From an uncultured Vibrio sp. (lineage in GTDB: Bacteria; Pseudomonadota; Gammaproteobacteria; Enterobacterales; Vibrionaceae), in NCBI GenBank assembly GCA_947504195.1, contig CANNGN010000005.1:124001-188000 (forward strand): DNA of 64,000 nucleotides, in the 5' to 3' direction. A program made the translations under genes and the position numbers. The notes below the pieces were generated by a model. It saw nothing but the letters and a program-made list of their open reading frames with translations, did not search any database and was not told where the DNA came from. Shown one piece after another: positions 41,632 through 52,252 of the stretch; position 1 is the first letter of the stretch, and every line of letters starts with the position of its first letter.

Positions 41632-42066
41632 ATGCGTTTGAATACTCTATCACCGGCTGACGGTTCTAAACCTTCTAAGAAGCGTTTAGGTCGTGGTATC
41701 GGTTCAGGCCTAGGTAAAACTGGTGGCCGTGGTCATAAAGGCCAAAAATCACGTTCTGGCGGATCTGTTCGTCCAGGTTTCGAAGGTGGTCAAATGCCTT
41801 TGAAACAACGTCTACCAAAATTTGGCTTCACTTCTCGTAAGAGTCTAGTGTCTGCTGAAGTTCGTCTAGGTGAACTAGCGAAAGTAACGGGTGATGTTGT
41901 TGACCTGAACAGTCTTAAAGCAGCTAACTTAGTCACTAAGAATATCGTGAACGTTAAAATCGTTCTTTCTGGTGAACTAGCGAAAGCTGTGACTGTCAAA
42001 GGTCTACGCGTGACTAAAGGTGCTAAAGCTGCTATTGAAGCTGCTGGCGGTAAAATCGAGGAATAA
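41632..42066 (+). CDS. rplO: 50S ribosomal protein L15
   Basis: 144 residues, [38 protein letters not shown], with the extended basic glycine-rich N-terminal arm that threads into 23S rRNA. Confidence 0.98.
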   Translation: MRLNTLSPADGSKPSKKRLGRGIGSGLGKTGGRGHKGQKSRSGGSVRPGFEGGQMPLKQRLPKFGFTSRKSLVSAEVRLGELAKVTGDVVDLNSLKAANLVTKNIVNVKIVLSGELAKAVTVKGLRVTKGAKAAIEAAGGKIEE

Positions 42067-42086
42067 TCTCGAGGAACGAGGTACAG

Positions 42087-43427
42087 ATGGCTAAGAAACC
42101 AGGACAAGATTTTAGTAGTACTAAAAGCGGTTTAAGTGAACTGAAGTCACGAATACTTTTTGTAATTGGTGCACTTCTAGTCTTCCGAGCCGGCTCATTT
42201 GTGCCGATCCCTGGTATTGACGCAGCTGTACTTGCCGATTTAGTCGAACAGCAAACAGGTACCATCGTTGAAATGTTTAACATGTTCTCCGGTGGTGCAC
42301 TGTCGCGTGCATCTATATTAGCATTGGGTATCATGCCGTATATTTCGGCTTCTATTGTTATCCAATTGCTGACTGTAGTTCATCCCGCGTTAGCTGAACT
42401 CAAGAAAGAGGGTGAAGCAGGGCGTCGTAAGATTAGCCAATATACGCGTTATGGCACGCTTGTGCTTGCAACATTCCAAGCTTTAGGTATTGCGACAGGA
42501 CTACCAAACATGGTCTCTAATCTGGTTGTTATAGACCAAACCATGTTTACGTTTATCGCTACCGTGAGTCTAGTAACTGGCACCATGTTCTTAATGTGGT
42601 TAGGTGAACAGATCACTGAGCGTGGAATTGGTAATGGTATTTCATTACTGATCTTTGCAGGTATCGTTGCTGGGTTGCCTCAGGCAATCGGACAAACAAT
42701 CGAGCAAGCTCGTCAAGGTGAATTGCACGTGCTTCTTCTGCTGTTAATCGGTGTGATTTCGTTTGCAGTTATTTATTTCGTTGTTTTCATGGAGCGTGGT
42801 CAACGTCGTATCGTTGTTAACTATGCAAAACGTCAACAAGGTCGTAAAGTTTTTGCTGCACAGAGTACTCACTTGCCATTGAAAGTTAATATGGCCGGTG
42901 TTATTCCAGCGATTTTCGCATCAAGTATTATTCTATTTCCAGGGACGCTGGCTCAGTGGTTTGGTAGTAGTTTAGGTGGCGAAGGTTCAGCGTTTAGCTG
43001 GTTAACCGACGTGTCTTTGGCATTAAGCCCAGGACAACCACTTTATGTAATACTTTACGCAGTAGCGATTATTTTCTTCTGTTTCTTCTATTCGGCGTTG
43101 ATGTTTAACCCGCGTGAAACAGCTGATAATCTTAAGAAGTCCGGAGCGTTCGTACCGGGAATCCGCCCAGGTGAGCAGACTGCGAAATACATAGATAAAG
43201 TAATGACTCGTTTAACCTTAGCCGGTGCGCTGTATATTACCTTTATCTGTCTGATCCCACAGTTCATGACTATCGCTTGGAATGTTCGTTTTTATTTCGG
43301 CGGTACCTCTCTACTTATCGTAGTAGTGGTTATCATGGATTTTATGGCACAGGTACAGACTCATTTGATGTCAAGTCAATATGATTCTGTGTTGAAAAAA
43401 GCAAATCTAAAAGACTACAACCGTTAA
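42087..43427 (+). CDS. secY: Protein translocase channel subunit SecY
   Basis: 446 residues with ten predicted membrane helices. Conserved pieces: plug/TM2 region [50 protein letters not shown], and the cytosolic loop [25 protein letters not shown], which touches SecA and the ribosome. It forms the SecYEG channel; secE and secG are elsewhere. Located in the spc operon as in E. coli. Confidence 0.98.
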   Translation: MAKKPGQDFSSTKSGLSELKSRILFVIGALLVFRAGSFVPIPGIDAAVLADLVEQQTGTIVEMFNMFSGGALSRASILALGIMPYISASIVIQLLTVVHPALAELKKEGEAGRRKISQYTRYGTLVLATFQALGIATGLPNMVSNLVVIDQTMFTFIATVSLVTGTMFLMWLGEQITERGIGNGISLLIFAGIVAGLPQAIGQTIEQARQGELHVLLLLLIGVISFAVIYFVVFMERGQRRIVVNYAKRQQGRKVFAAQSTHLPLKVNMAGVIPAIFASSIILFPGTLAQWFGSSLGGEGSAFSWLTDVSLALSPGQPLYVILYAVAIIFFCFFYSALMFNPRETADNLKKSGAFVPGIRPGEQTAKYIDKVMTRLTLAGALYITFICLIPQFMTIAWNVRFYFGGTSLLIVVVVIMDFMAQVQTHLMSSQYDSVLKKANLKDYNR

Positions 43428-43469
43428 GCTGGTTGTATTACTTGAAGATGTTATTTACGGAGTTTAGCA

Positions 43470-43586
43470 ATGAAAGTTCGTGCTTCCGTTAAAAAAATCT
43501 GTCGTAACTGTAAAGTTATCAAGCGTAACGGTGTCGTTCGCGTGATTTGTAGCAGTGAGCCAAAGCATAAACAACGCCAAGGCTAA
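43470..43586 (+). CDS. rpmJ: 50S ribosomal protein L36 (zinc-binding form)
   Basis: 38 residues, [18 protein letters not shown] and on to KHKQRQG. The zinc ligands are Cys11, Cys14, Cys27 and His33, so this is the C-plus form. An ACGGAG ribosome site lies upstream. Last gene of the spc operon. Confidence 0.96.
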   Translation: MKVRASVKKICRNCKVIKRNGVVRVICSSEPKHKQRQG

Positions 43587-43611
43587 TTAAGCAGAAATTT
43601 TTACTTGAAAA

Positions 43612-43741
43612 TTAGGGGTCGGTCGAGTATATTCCTCGGCCTACCTTTTGTGTGCAAAAGAAGTAGCATTCCGTAACGTATCCTCAGCGGGCTTTGTTAC
43701 GGATAATTTCTTATTAAAAGTACTAGGAGTGAATAGTGGCC
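43612..43741 (+). promoter_or_regulatory. Alpha operon leader with S4-responsive pseudoknot-like structure
   Basis: After rpmJ a hairpin based on GGTCGG...CTCGGCCTACC (about 43618-43646) ends in TTTT. Next CCGTAAC (43673-43679) pairs with GTTACGG (43696-43702), upstream of AGGAG and the GTG start of rpsM. The layout parallels the E. coli alpha operon ribosome binding site, where S4 binds a nested pseudoknot and traps the GTG initiation region. Confidence 0.6.
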
Positions 43742-44092
43742 CGTATAGCAGGCATTAACATTCCTGATCAAAAACACGCTGTAATCGCATTAACTGCAAT
43801 TTATGGCATCGGTAAAACTCGTTCTCAAGCTATTTTAGCTGAGTTGAGTATTGCTGAAGATGTTAAGATCAGTGAACTAACTGAAGAGCAGATCGATCAA
43901 CTGCGTGATGGTGTAGCTAAATACACTGTAGAGGGTGATCTTCGTCGTGAAGTTTCCATGAACATCAAGCGTCTTATGGACCTTGGTTGTTACCGTGGTC
44001 TTCGTCATCGTCGCAGTCTACCACTACGTGGACAGCGTACTAAAACCAACGCTCGTACCCGTAAGGGTCCGCGTAAGCCGATCAAAAAATAA
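43736..44092 (+). CDS. rpsM: 30S ribosomal protein S13
   Basis: 118 residues, [26 protein letters not shown], initiated at GTG (43736-43738) with AGGAG six bases before, as in E. coli. It forms intersubunit bridges in the 30S head. First gene of the alpha operon (rpsM-rpsK-rpsD-rpoA-rplQ). Confidence 0.98.
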   Translation: MARIAGINIPDQKHAVIALTAIYGIGKTRSQAILAELSIAEDVKISELTEEQIDQLRDGVAKYTVEGDLRREVSMNIKRLMDLGCYRGLRHRRSLPLRGQRTKTNARTRKGPRKPIKK

Positions 44093-44503
<411 letters not shown>

Positions 44504-44530
44504 CGTTTCTAGGAATATTGGAGAAAGATC

Positions 44531-45151
44531 ATGGCTAGATATTTGGGTCCTAAGCTAAAGCTTAGTCGCCGCGAAGGTACCGACTTATTCCTTAAGTCTG
44601 GTGTTCGTGCGATAGATACCAAGTGTAAAATTGATAATGCACCAGGTGTTCACGGCGCTCGTCGTGGCCGTCTATCAGATTATGGTGTACAGCTTCGTGA
44701 GAAGCAAAAAGTTCGTCGTATGTACGGCGTGCTAGAAAAACAGTTCCGTAACTACTACAAAGATGCTGCGCGTATTAAAGGCAACACAGGCGAAAACCTG
44801 CTTCAACTTCTTGAAGGTCGTCTAGATAACGTAGTTTACCGTATTGGTTTTGGCGCAACTCGTGCTGAAGCTCGTCAACTTGTTAGCCACAAGGCTATTT
44901 TAGTTAACGGTAACGTGGTAAACATTCCTTCATTCAAAGTATCGGCGAATGACGTTGTTTCTATTCGTGAAAAAGCGAAAGCTCAATCACGTATTAAAGC
45001 TGCTCTAGAAGTTGCAGAACAACGTGAAAAACCAACTTGGATTGAAGTAGATGGAAGCAAGATGGAAGCAACATTCAAGCGTTTGCCTGAGCGTTCAGAT
45101 CTATCAGCTGATATCAACGAACAATTGATCGTCGAACTTTACTCTAAGTAA
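44531..45151 (+). CDS. rpsD: 30S ribosomal protein S4
   Basis: 206 residues with the S4 RNA-binding domain (about 96-156, [31 protein letters not shown]). Primary 16S-binding protein, fidelity protein and, in E. coli, translational repressor of the alpha operon. Confidence 0.98.
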   Translation: MARYLGPKLKLSRREGTDLFLKSGVRAIDTKCKIDNAPGVHGARRGRLSDYGVQLREKQKVRRMYGVLEKQFRNYYKDAARIKGNTGENLLQLLEGRLDNVVYRIGFGATRAEARQLVSHKAILVNGNVVNIPSFKVSANDVVSIREKAKAQSRIKAALEVAEQREKPTWIEVDGSKMEATFKRLPERSDLSADINEQLIVELYSK

Positions 45152-45175
45152 GGTTTAAACAAAAGAGAGGACACA

Positions 45176-46168
45176 ATGCAGGGTTCTGTAACAGAATTTC
45201 TTAAGCCACGTCTTGTTGATATTGAACAGATCAGCGCGACACACGCAAAAGTAACTCTTGAGCCGTTAGAGCGTGGCTTTGGCCATACTCTGGGTAATGC
45301 ACTTCGTCGTATTCTTCTTTCATCAATGCCAGGTTGCGCAGTGACTGAAGTTGAAATTGAAGGCGTACTACACGAATACAGCACCAAAGAGGGAATTCAA
45401 GAAGATATCCTAGAGATTCTTCTTAACCTAAAAGGTCTTGCTGTTCGCGTTGCCGATGGTAAAGATGAAGTGTTCATTACACTTAACAAGTCCGGTTCAG
45501 GCCCTGTTGTTGCAGGTGACATCACTCATGATGGTGATGTTGAGATCGTAAACCCTGAACACGTGATTTGTCATCTAACTGATGACAACGCTGAGATCGC
45601 TATGCGTATCAAAGTTGAGCGTGGTCGTGGTTATATTCCGGCTTCTGCGCGTATTCATACTGAAGAAGATGAGCGTCCAATCGGTCGTTTGCTAGTCGAT
45701 GCAACTTACAGCCCAGTAGACAAAATTGCCTACGCCGTTGAAGCTGCTCGTGTTGAGCAACGTACAGATTTAGATAAGCTCGTTATCGATATGGAAACGA
45801 ATGGAACTATTGAACCTGAGGAAGCTATCCGCCGTGCAGCAACAGTGCTTGCTGAACAGTTGGATGCGTTCGTAGATCTTCGCGATGTACGTGTACCTGA
45901 GGCTAAAGAAGAGAAGCCAGAGTTCGATCCGATCCTATTGCGTCCTGTAGACGATCTTGAACTAACAGTTCGCTCTGCTAACTGTTTGAAAGCAGAAGCG
46001 ATTCACTACATCGGTGATCTGGTACAGCGTACTGAAGTTGAGCTACTTAAAACGCCCAACCTTGGTAAGAAATCTCTTACAGAGATTAAAGACGTACTTG
46101 CTTCACGTGGTCTTTCTCTTGGCATGCGCCTAGAGAACTGGCCGCCAGCGTCAATCGCTGAAGATTAA
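45176..46168 (+). CDS. rpoA: RNA polymerase alpha subunit
   Basis: 330 residues. The N-terminal domain (1-235; [26 protein letters not shown]) dimerises and nucleates the enzyme. A linker leads to the C-terminal domain (about 250-330; [28 protein letters not shown]), which contacts UP elements and CRP. A normal, complete subunit, in the alpha operon between rpsD and rplQ. Confidence 0.98.
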   Translation: MQGSVTEFLKPRLVDIEQISATHAKVTLEPLERGFGHTLGNALRRILLSSMPGCAVTEVEIEGVLHEYSTKEGIQEDILEILLNLKGLAVRVADGKDEVFITLNKSGSGPVVAGDITHDGDVEIVNPEHVICHLTDDNAEIAMRIKVERGRGYIPASARIHTEEDERPIGRLLVDATYSPVDKIAYAVEAARVEQRTDLDKLVIDMETNGTIEPEEAIRRAATVLAEQLDAFVDLRDVRVPEAKEEKPEFDPILLRPVDDLELTVRSANCLKAEAIHYIGDLVQRTEVELLKTPNLGKKSLTEIKDVLASRGLSLGMRLENWPPASIAED

Positions 46169-46194
46169 TCGATACTAGTTAGAAGGATTAGGTC

Positions 46195-46581
46195 ATGCGC
46201 CATCGTAAGAGTGGTCGTCAACTCAACCGCAACAGCAGTCATCGCAAAGCGATGTTCAGCAACATGGCTAGCTCTCTTGTTCGTCACGAAGTTATTAAAA
46301 CTACCGTGCCTAAAGCAAAAGAACTACGTCGCGTAATTGAGCCTTTGATTACATTAGCTAAGACAGACAGTGTTGCTAACCGTCGTCTAGCATTTGCACG
46401 AACTCGTGATAACGAAGTTGTAGCAAAATTATTTAACGAAATCGGTCCACGTTTCTCTGCACGTCAAGGTGGCTACACTCGTATTCTTAAGTGTGGTTTC
46501 CGTGCAGGTGATAAAGCTCCAATGGCATACATTGAGCTTGTAGATCGCCCAGAAGTTGATGCGGAAGCAGAAACTGAATAA
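46195..46581 (+). CDS. rplQ: 50S ribosomal protein L17
   Basis: 128 residues, [32 protein letters not shown]. Lies at the base of the 50S near the tunnel exit. Last gene of the alpha operon; a terminator follows. Confidence 0.98.
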   Translation: MRHRKSGRQLNRNSSHRKAMFSNMASSLVRHEVIKTTVPKAKELRRVIEPLITLAKTDSVANRRLAFARTRDNEVVAKLFNEIGPRFSARQGGYTRILKCGFRAGDKAPMAYIELVDRPEVDAEAETE

Positions 46582-46605
46582 TGAGTTCGTAACTCAATAA
46601 GAGAA

Positions 46606-46631
46606 AACCGAGCGAAAGCTCGGTTTTTTTA
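46606..46631 (+). terminator. Alpha operon terminator
   Basis: AACCGAGC (46606-46613), GAAA tetraloop, GCTCGGTT (46618-46625), then a T-run. A textbook intrinsic terminator ending the ribosomal protein block. Confidence 0.95.
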
Positions 46632-46764
46632 TATCTGTTGTTTGTTGCCAGATTTTTTATTTTGACCTCATAGATACGTCAATTTGATACATTAATTACA
46701 GAACTGATGAGGCTAAGTCCATAATAGCAATGGATGATTACGGAGCTATTATCCTTTATCTTAC

Positions 46765-48033
46765 TCAAGAGCTCAGAGCTTGATCCAAGTCAGCAATGAT
46801 ATCTTCGATATGCTCAATACCAATAGATAAGCGAATCATTTCAGGAACAACACCCGCTTTTTTCTGTTCCTCTGGCTCTAGTTGACGATGGGTTGTCGAC
46901 GCAGGGTGACAGGCTAATGTTTTAGCATCACCAATATTCACTAATCGTTTTACCATGGTTAGTGCATCGTAGAACTGCACGCCAGCATCGTATCCACCTT
47001 TTAAACCAAATGATAAAATCGCCGATGGCTTTCCATCCATATATTTTTGCGCTAGGCCAAAAAAAGGAGAATCTTTGAGTCCAGCGTAACTGACCCAACT
47101 TACTTTTTCATGATTTTGAAGAAATTCAGCAACTTTAAATGCGTTCTCACAATGACGCTCCATGCGCAAAGAGAGAGTCTCTAGTCCTTGTAACAATAGA
47201 AAGGCATTCATTGGCGAAAGGGTTGAACCTGTGTTTCGCATTGGGACGGTTCTCGCTCTCGCGATAAATGCTGCTGCTCCAAATTGCTCAGCATACACGA
47301 CACCATGATATGAAGGCTCAGGCTGATTAAATTCAGGGAAGCGGTCAGCATTTTTGACCCAGTCAAAATTACCCGAGTCAATAATTGCGCCGCCTAGAGA
47401 AGTCCCATGACCACCAACATATTTAGTGATGGAATGAACGACAATATCAGCACCATGAGCAATGGGCTTACATAATACTGGTGTTGCAACCGTATTGTCG
47501 ACGATGACAGGGACACCTTCAGCATGGGCTAATTCAGCAATTTTTCCTAAATCAACAATATTACCCGCGGGGTTACCTATCGACTCGCAATATATTGCTT
47601 TGGTATTGTCATCGATTAACTCTGCAAGGCTTTCAGGCTTATCATCTTTGGCAAACTTAACTTGAATACCAAGGTTAGGAAGCATGTGAGCGAATAGTGT
47701 ATAGGTACCGCCATAAAGCTGAGGAGTAGATACAATGTTATCGCCCGATTTGGCTAAAGAAAGAATGGCATAGTGAATGGCAGCACTTCCTGAACTTGTC
47801 ACTAATGCGGCTAATCCCCCTTCTAATGCGGCCAAACGTTTTTCTAACACATCATTGGTTGGGTTCATTAATCGTGTATAGATATTTCCGGGAACATCTA
47901 GGTTGAATAGATCTGCACCGTGTTGAGCGTTATCAAATTCGTACGCTGCAGTTTGAAAAATAGGAACAGCAACAGATTTTGTGGTTGGGTCCGTTTCGTA
48001 CCCATGGTGAATCGCGAGTGTTTCGTCTTTCAT
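46765..48033 (-). CDS. metY: O-acetylhomoserine sulfhydrylase (homocysteine synthase)
   Basis: 422-residue Cys/Met-metabolism PLP enzyme. Motifs: FQTAAYEFDNAQHGADLF, NIYTRLMNPTNDVLEKRLAALEGG, the PLP lysine in DIVVHSITKYVGGHG, and VKRLVNIGDAKTLACHPASTTHRQ. It joins O-acetylhomoserine and sulfide (or methanethiol) to give homocysteine (or methionine). Start chosen at 48033 because TGGA lies nine bases upstream; an ATG two codons earlier is possible. It is transcribed alone, between the alpha operon terminator and the fklB terminator. I do not recall this gene here in the better known Vibrio chromosomes. Confidence 0.92.
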   Translation of the reverse strand: MKDETLAIHHGYETDPTTKSVAVPIFQTAAYEFDNAQHGADLFNLDVPGNIYTRLMNPTNDVLEKRLAALEGGLAALVTSSGSAAIHYAILSLAKSGDNIVSTPQLYGGTYTLFAHMLPNLGIQVKFAKDDKPESLAELIDDNTKAIYCESIGNPAGNIVDLGKIAELAHAEGVPVIVDNTVATPVLCKPIAHGADIVVHSITKYVGGHGTSLGGAIIDSGNFDWVKNADRFPEFNQPEPSYHGVVYAEQFGAAAFIARARTVPMRNTGSTLSPMNAFLLLQGLETLSLRMERHCENAFKVAEFLQNHEKVSWVSYAGLKDSPFFGLAQKYMDGKPSAILSFGLKGGYDAGVQFYDALTMVKRLVNIGDAKTLACHPASTTHRQLEPEEQKKAGVVPEMIRLSIGIEHIEDIIADLDQALSS

Positions 48034-48098
48034 TTTCATCAATCCATCTAGATAAAGTGATGATATAAAAACACAAAGCTAATTTAGATGAAAGCAGA

Positions 48099-48134
48099 GG
48101 ACAAAAAAAGGCAGTCAAAGTTTGAACTGCCTTT
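48099..48134 (-). terminator. fklB terminator
   Basis: On the minus strand AAAGGCAG pairs with CTGCCTTT (48127-48134 with 48107-48114), with an inner TCAAA/TTTGA helix, then a TTTT run toward 48103. Confidence 0.85.
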
Positions 48135-48157
48135 AGGTATGGGGATTTAAACGGAAA

Positions 48158-48778
48158 TTATAGGATTGCTAGAAGTTCAACTTCAAATACAAGAGCTGCA
48201 AAAGGAGGAATTGCAGCGCCAGCACCTTGCTCACCATACGCAAGATTTTGTGGGATGCACAATTTCCATTTAGATCCAACAGGCATAAGTTGAAGAGCTT
48301 CTACCCAACCAGCGATAACACCAGTTACTGGGAATTCAGCAGGCTGACCGCGAGTTACAGAACTATCGAAAACGGTGCCATCAGTAAGTTGGCCATGATA
48401 GTGAACTCGTACTGTGTTATCTGAAGTTGGGATTTCACCAGTACCTTCAGTGATTACTTCATATTGTAATCCAGATTCAAGAACAGTAACTTCAGAGCGT
48501 TCTGCATTTGCTTTCAAAAATGCTTCGCCTTCAGCGGCGGCTTCTGCTGCAGCAGCTTGACGAGCTTCTTGTGCTTTACCGTGTAGAGTTTGCAGGGCAT
48601 TGTTGATATCATCAACTTCGATTGCAGGCATTTCACCAGCAAGTGATGTTGCAATGCCTTCAGCGATTGCTGCTACTTCTAAGCCTTCTAGGCCACTTCC
48701 TGCAAGTTGTTGACCCATTTGAAGGCCAATACCGTAACTTGCTTTTTGCTCTACTGTTTCTAATTTGATGTCAGACAT
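48158..48778 (-). CDS. fklB: FKBP-type peptidyl-prolyl isomerase FklB (FKBP22)
   Basis: 206 residues. The N-terminal dimerisation domain with long helices (about 1-90, KASYGIGLQMGQQLAGSGLEGLEVAAIAEGI) precedes the FKBP domain (about 105-206), which has VRVHYHGQLTDGTVFDSS and VIAGWVEALQLMPVGSKWKL. A cytoplasmic folding helper; no signal peptide. Start MSDIKLET at 48778. Divergent from ytfB, as in E. coli. Confidence 0.95.
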   Translation of the reverse strand: MSDIKLETVEQKASYGIGLQMGQQLAGSGLEGLEVAAIAEGIATSLAGEMPAIEVDDINNALQTLHGKAQEARQAAAAEAAAEGEAFLKANAERSEVTVLESGLQYEVITEGTGEIPTSDNTVRVHYHGQLTDGTVFDSSVTRGQPAEFPVTGVIAGWVEALQLMPVGSKWKLCIPQNLAYGEQGAGAAIPPFAALVFEVELLAIL

Positions 48779-49010
48779 GAATGTCACTCTTTATTTGATA
48801 ACGAAAGCGCAAGGATAGCAGGTCTCGGCGTACGATTAAATGGTCGGATTATGTAGAAATCAAATCCAAACCAATATGTGAGATATATCAAAGAAAAACA
48901 AGAGCAACAATCAGATTTATATTAACAAAAGATATATCTTATTGATGTGACTGTACTCTGTCTGGATGAGTTTTTATACTGTAGGTAGTTTTTGTAGGAG
49001 TCGGATTTAA

Positions 49011-49637
49011 ATGGAACGTCGGCAAAGAAAAAAGCAGCCTCAGAGTTATGACTTCGCATTTATTAAACAAATGTGGTCAGATCTTCATTCGTTGTTATGG
49101 TTTGCTCAAGCGCGGCAAAGGTGGTCTCAACTCCCTCGTTTTCACCGTCATGCATTGTCAATATTGATTCCGTTCACGGTTCTACTTATGGTGGTGCCGT
49201 TTCCTTCTTCTTTGGAAAAAGCGCAAAACGTAGATGACTCAGATATGGGATCGCGTAGAGAAGTCTCTCTTAATGTTACTACTGGTAGTAAAGCGCCAAA
49301 AGCATCAACGTTCGAACCAACACCGAAAGTCACAAAGGAAACAAGGACTCAAGAGACCAGCCGAGCACTCGTTCAATCTGCTTGGGTATCTTACACAGTT
49401 AAGCAAGGCGACACTCTCGCGCGGATATTTCGAGAGCGAAAGTTGTCATCGTCTGATTTGGCAGCGTTAATTGCTATAGAAGGTAGTGATAGACCGCTTA
49501 GTGATATTCGCCCAGGTCAATTAGTGCGTTATAGGTTAAATGACAATGGGCAGCTTGATATGCTTCAACTTGAAAAGGGAAGTAAGTCGATTATGTTTTT
49601 CCGCCTTTCTAAAGGGGGTTTTAGCCGTGGCCAATAG
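49011..49637 (+). CDS. ytfB: OapA/YtfB family cell-surface or division protein
   Basis: 208 residues. A basic cytoplasmic N-terminus (1-42) includes the OapA N-terminal motif near RFHRHALSILIPF. One membrane helix (about 45-63) is followed by a Ser/Thr/Lys-rich linker (about 68-120) and a C-terminal LysM-like OapA domain (about 125-208, WVSYTVKQGDTLARIFRERKLSSSDLAAL). E. coli YtfB localises to the septum and binds glycans; Haemophilus OapA affects colony opacity and adherence. Linked to fklB as in E. coli. Confidence 0.88.
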   Translation: MERRQRKKQPQSYDFAFIKQMWSDLHSLLWFAQARQRWSQLPRFHRHALSILIPFTVLLMVVPFPSSLEKAQNVDDSDMGSRREVSLNVTTGSKAPKASTFEPTPKVTKETRTQETSRALVQSAWVSYTVKQGDTLARIFRERKLSSSDLAALIAIEGSDRPLSDIRPGQLVRYRLNDNGQLDMLQLEKGSKSIMFFRLSKGGFSRGQ

Positions 49638-49751
49638 TAGTAGGTCTGAGCTATAAGCGGATAAATAGGGATCTGCTTAAGATTCACTGGCTATCGTGCA
49701 GCAAATAGTGATAATAGGCGCCTGATGCTCGTAAACCACAGGAATGCCACA

Positions 49752-51137
49752 GTGAGTAATGCTCCTTTTTCAGATCTTTCACTCGATCCTTCGTTAGTCA
49801 GTAACCTTGACACTCTTGGTTTCCATAATATGACTCCGATCCAAGCTCTGAGCTTACCTCGAATTCTTGAGGGAAAAGATGTTATTGGTCAGGGAAAAAC
49901 AGGCTCTGGTAAAACGGCTGCATTTGGTTTGGGCGTTTTGTCCAATTTAAAAGTTAAGCGTTTCCGTGTTCAATCTTTGGTGCTTTGTCCAACTCGAGAG
50001 CTTGCTGACCAGGTCGCAACGGAAATTCGCACTTTAGCTCGTTCGATTCACAATATTAAAGTACTCACTTTGTGTGGTGGTATGCCAATGGGACCACAAA
50101 TTGGGTCGCTTGAGCATGGTGCCCATATATTAGTAGGCACTCCTGGGCGTATTTTGGACCACTTAGGGCGTGGCAGAATAGATCTTTCAGAACTGAATAC
50201 TTTAGTATTGGATGAAGCAGACCGAATGCTGGAAATGGGCTTTCAAGATGCATTAGATGAGATTATTTCTCATGCTCCAAAGCAGCGTCAAACGCTACTA
50301 TTTAGCGCCACTTTCCCTACAGAGATTAAACAACTTGCTGAAAAGCTCATGCGGGATCCTGAATTAATCAAAGTAGAATCAAAGCACGATACATCGAGTA
50401 TTGAGCAGCATTTCTATAAAGTTGAAGGGCATGAAAATCGAGATGTAGCTTTGCGTCAAATACTTCTTCATTATAAACCTGAATCGACTGTCGTATTTTG
50501 CAATACTAAGCGCGAGGTACAGGATGTTGCAGATGAGTTGGTAAACCAAGGTTTTAGTGTGGTTGAGCTCCACGGGGATTTAGAACAGCGCGAACGCGAC
50601 CAAGCATTAATACGATTTGCGAATAAAAGTGTCTCGATATTGGTTGCAACGGATGTTGCGGCGCGTGGTTTAGATGTCGATAACCTAGATGCCGTTGTTA
50701 ATTTTGAGTTGTCTCGTGACCCTGAAGTTCATATTCATCGAATTGGCCGAACAGGTCGAGCGGGGAGTAAAGGTTTGGCATTGAGCTTCTATGGAGAGAA
50801 AGACGGTTATCGGATTGCCCAAATAGAAGATTCCCTGGAGAAACCGATTACACCAGCTGTATTGCCTAGTGAAGAGGTTTTGAGTCAACGACCTTATTAT
50901 GCACCGATGCAAACAATACAAATTGATGGTGGAAAGAAACAGAAAGTAAGACCGGGTGATATTCTAGGAGCACTGACGGCAAATGGTACACTCCAAGGAA
51001 ATCAAATTGGGAAGATTAATGTACTGCCAATGCGGGCGTATGTTGCGGTCGAAACCAAGCTGGTTAAGAAAGCATTGCAACAATTGGAAAACGGTAAAAT
51101 GAAAGGTCGCCAATTCCGAGCAAGAATTTTGAAGTAA
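49752..51137 (+). CDS. dbpA: ATP-dependent RNA helicase DbpA
   Basis: 461-residue DEAD-box helicase. Q motif LGFHNMTPIQALSLP, Walker A GKTGSGKT, PTRELADQ, DEAD in LVLDEADRMLEMGF, SAT in LFSATFP, HRIGRTGRAG. The C-terminal DbpA domain (about 385-461, KQKVRPGDILGALTANGTLQGNQIGKINVLPMRAYVAV) binds hairpin 92 of 23S rRNA for 50S assembly. GTG at 49752 is preferred, with AGGA eight bases upstream; an ATG nine codons earlier is possible. Confidence 0.95.
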   Translation: MSNAPFSDLSLDPSLVSNLDTLGFHNMTPIQALSLPRILEGKDVIGQGKTGSGKTAAFGLGVLSNLKVKRFRVQSLVLCPTRELADQVATEIRTLARSIHNIKVLTLCGGMPMGPQIGSLEHGAHILVGTPGRILDHLGRGRIDLSELNTLVLDEADRMLEMGFQDALDEIISHAPKQRQTLLFSATFPTEIKQLAEKLMRDPELIKVESKHDTSSIEQHFYKVEGHENRDVALRQILLHYKPESTVVFCNTKREVQDVADELVNQGFSVVELHGDLEQRERDQALIRFANKSVSILVATDVAARGLDVDNLDAVVNFELSRDPEVHIHRIGRTGRAGSKGLALSFYGEKDGYRIAQIEDSLEKPITPAVLPSEEVLSQRPYYAPMQTIQIDGGKKQKVRPGDILGALTANGTLQGNQIGKINVLPMRAYVAVETKLVKKALQQLENGKMKGRQFRARILK

Positions 51138-51163
51138 CATTAGAATGATAAATTAGTAAGATT

Positions 51164-51191
51164 AGCCGCTAAATTAACAGCGGCTTTTTTA
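51164..51191 (+). terminator. dbpA terminator
   Basis: AGCCGCT (51164-51170) and AGCGGCT (51179-51185) with an eight-base loop, then a T-run. Confidence 0.9.
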
Positions 51192-51330
51192 TGTCTATAG
51201 TTTATCTTTTGGTTTAGTGAGCATGATTTACTTATCAGATTTTCGAATAAAAAATGTAATTTTAGAATTTCAAGTTATAACTATAACCCGTCATAATGCG
51301 TATAGATGATAAGTTGATAGGTAACGTGGC

Positions 51331-52206
51331 ATGATAGGTAACAAAAAGGTGGCTCAACTTGCTTCCGCTGAAGCTGTTAGCATTAAGGTTAAGAACGCAG
51401 AGTCACAACTGACTCTGTCTCGTGTGACAAAAAGTCAGTTACAAGCTGGAGAAGTCGCCTTAGTTGGAGCGGGTCCTGGAGACCCTGAACTCTTAACGGT
51501 TAAAGCTCTGAGTTATCTTCAGCAGGCTGATATTGTGCTTTATGATTATTTAGTATCCGAAGATATTATGTCATTGATTCCTAGCAGTACGATTTTGGTT
51601 TGTGTAGGCAAGCGAGCTGGTCATCATAGTGTTCCTCAAGAAAAAACCAATCAATTGATTGTCGATTTTGCTAAACAAGGCCATCGAGTCGTCCGTATTA
51701 AAGGTGGTGATCCTTTTATGTTTGGTCGTGGTGGAGAAGAGCTTGAAGTGTTATTTGATGCTGGAATCAAGTTTCAAGTGATCCCTGGGATTACCGCCGC
51801 GGCAGGTGCTACGGCTTATGCAGGCATTCCATTAACTCACCGAGATCATGCACAATCAGCGATATTTGTGACCGGGCATGTTAAAGCAGAAAATGATGAT
51901 ATAGATTGGTCGACTTTAGCCAGAGGACGTCAAACTCTCGTTATCTATATGGGATTGATGAAGTCTAATTATATTCAGAAACAACTGCTGAAGCATGGTC
52001 GGCAAGGCGATACCCCGATTGCGATTATTGAACGCGGTACGCAGTCAAAACAACAGGTATTTAAAGGTAAACTCTCTGACTTGTCCCAGCTAGCAGCGGG
52101 TGCTGAATCACCATCATTAATTGTAATAGGAGAAGTGGTTAGCTTGTCTGACAAACTGAATTGGTTCTTACCCAATACACAAGTAGAAAAGAATCAATAT
52201 GCTTAG
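51331..52206 (+). CDS. cobA: Uroporphyrinogen-III C-methyltransferase
   Basis: 291-residue SUMT. SAM-binding motifs: [26 protein letters not shown]-like loop [48 protein letters not shown]. It makes precorrin-2, the precursor of sirohaem for sulfite and nitrite reductases. The first 40 residues are a poorly conserved extension. It lacks the CysG dehydrogenase/ferrochelatase part, so a separate enzyme must finish sirohaem. No nitrite reductase genes are adjacent. Confidence 0.94.
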   Translation: MIGNKKVAQLASAEAVSIKVKNAESQLTLSRVTKSQLQAGEVALVGAGPGDPELLTVKALSYLQQADIVLYDYLVSEDIMSLIPSSTILVCVGKRAGHHSVPQEKTNQLIVDFAKQGHRVVRIKGGDPFMFGRGGEELEVLFDAGIKFQVIPGITAAAGATAYAGIPLTHRDHAQSAIFVTGHVKAENDDIDWSTLARGRQTLVIYMGLMKSNYIQKQLLKHGRQGDTPIAIIERGTQSKQQVFKGKLSDLSQLAAGAESPSLIVIGEVVSLSDKLNWFLPNTQVEKNQYA

Positions 52207-52252
52207 TTTTCGCTATTAAGCGAGAGAGCTAAGTATTGTGGTACATAGGGGC

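Noticed and set aside
39285..43586. Zinc-free paralogues of ribosomal proteins as Zur targets
   Set aside because: S14 is the ordinary long form and L36 the ordinary zinc form of the spc operon; no Zur box is near them.
48860..48945. AGATATATC ... GATATATCT inverted repeat in the fklB-ytfB gap
   Set aside because: Short AT-rich arms about 45 bp apart; expected by chance in this composition.
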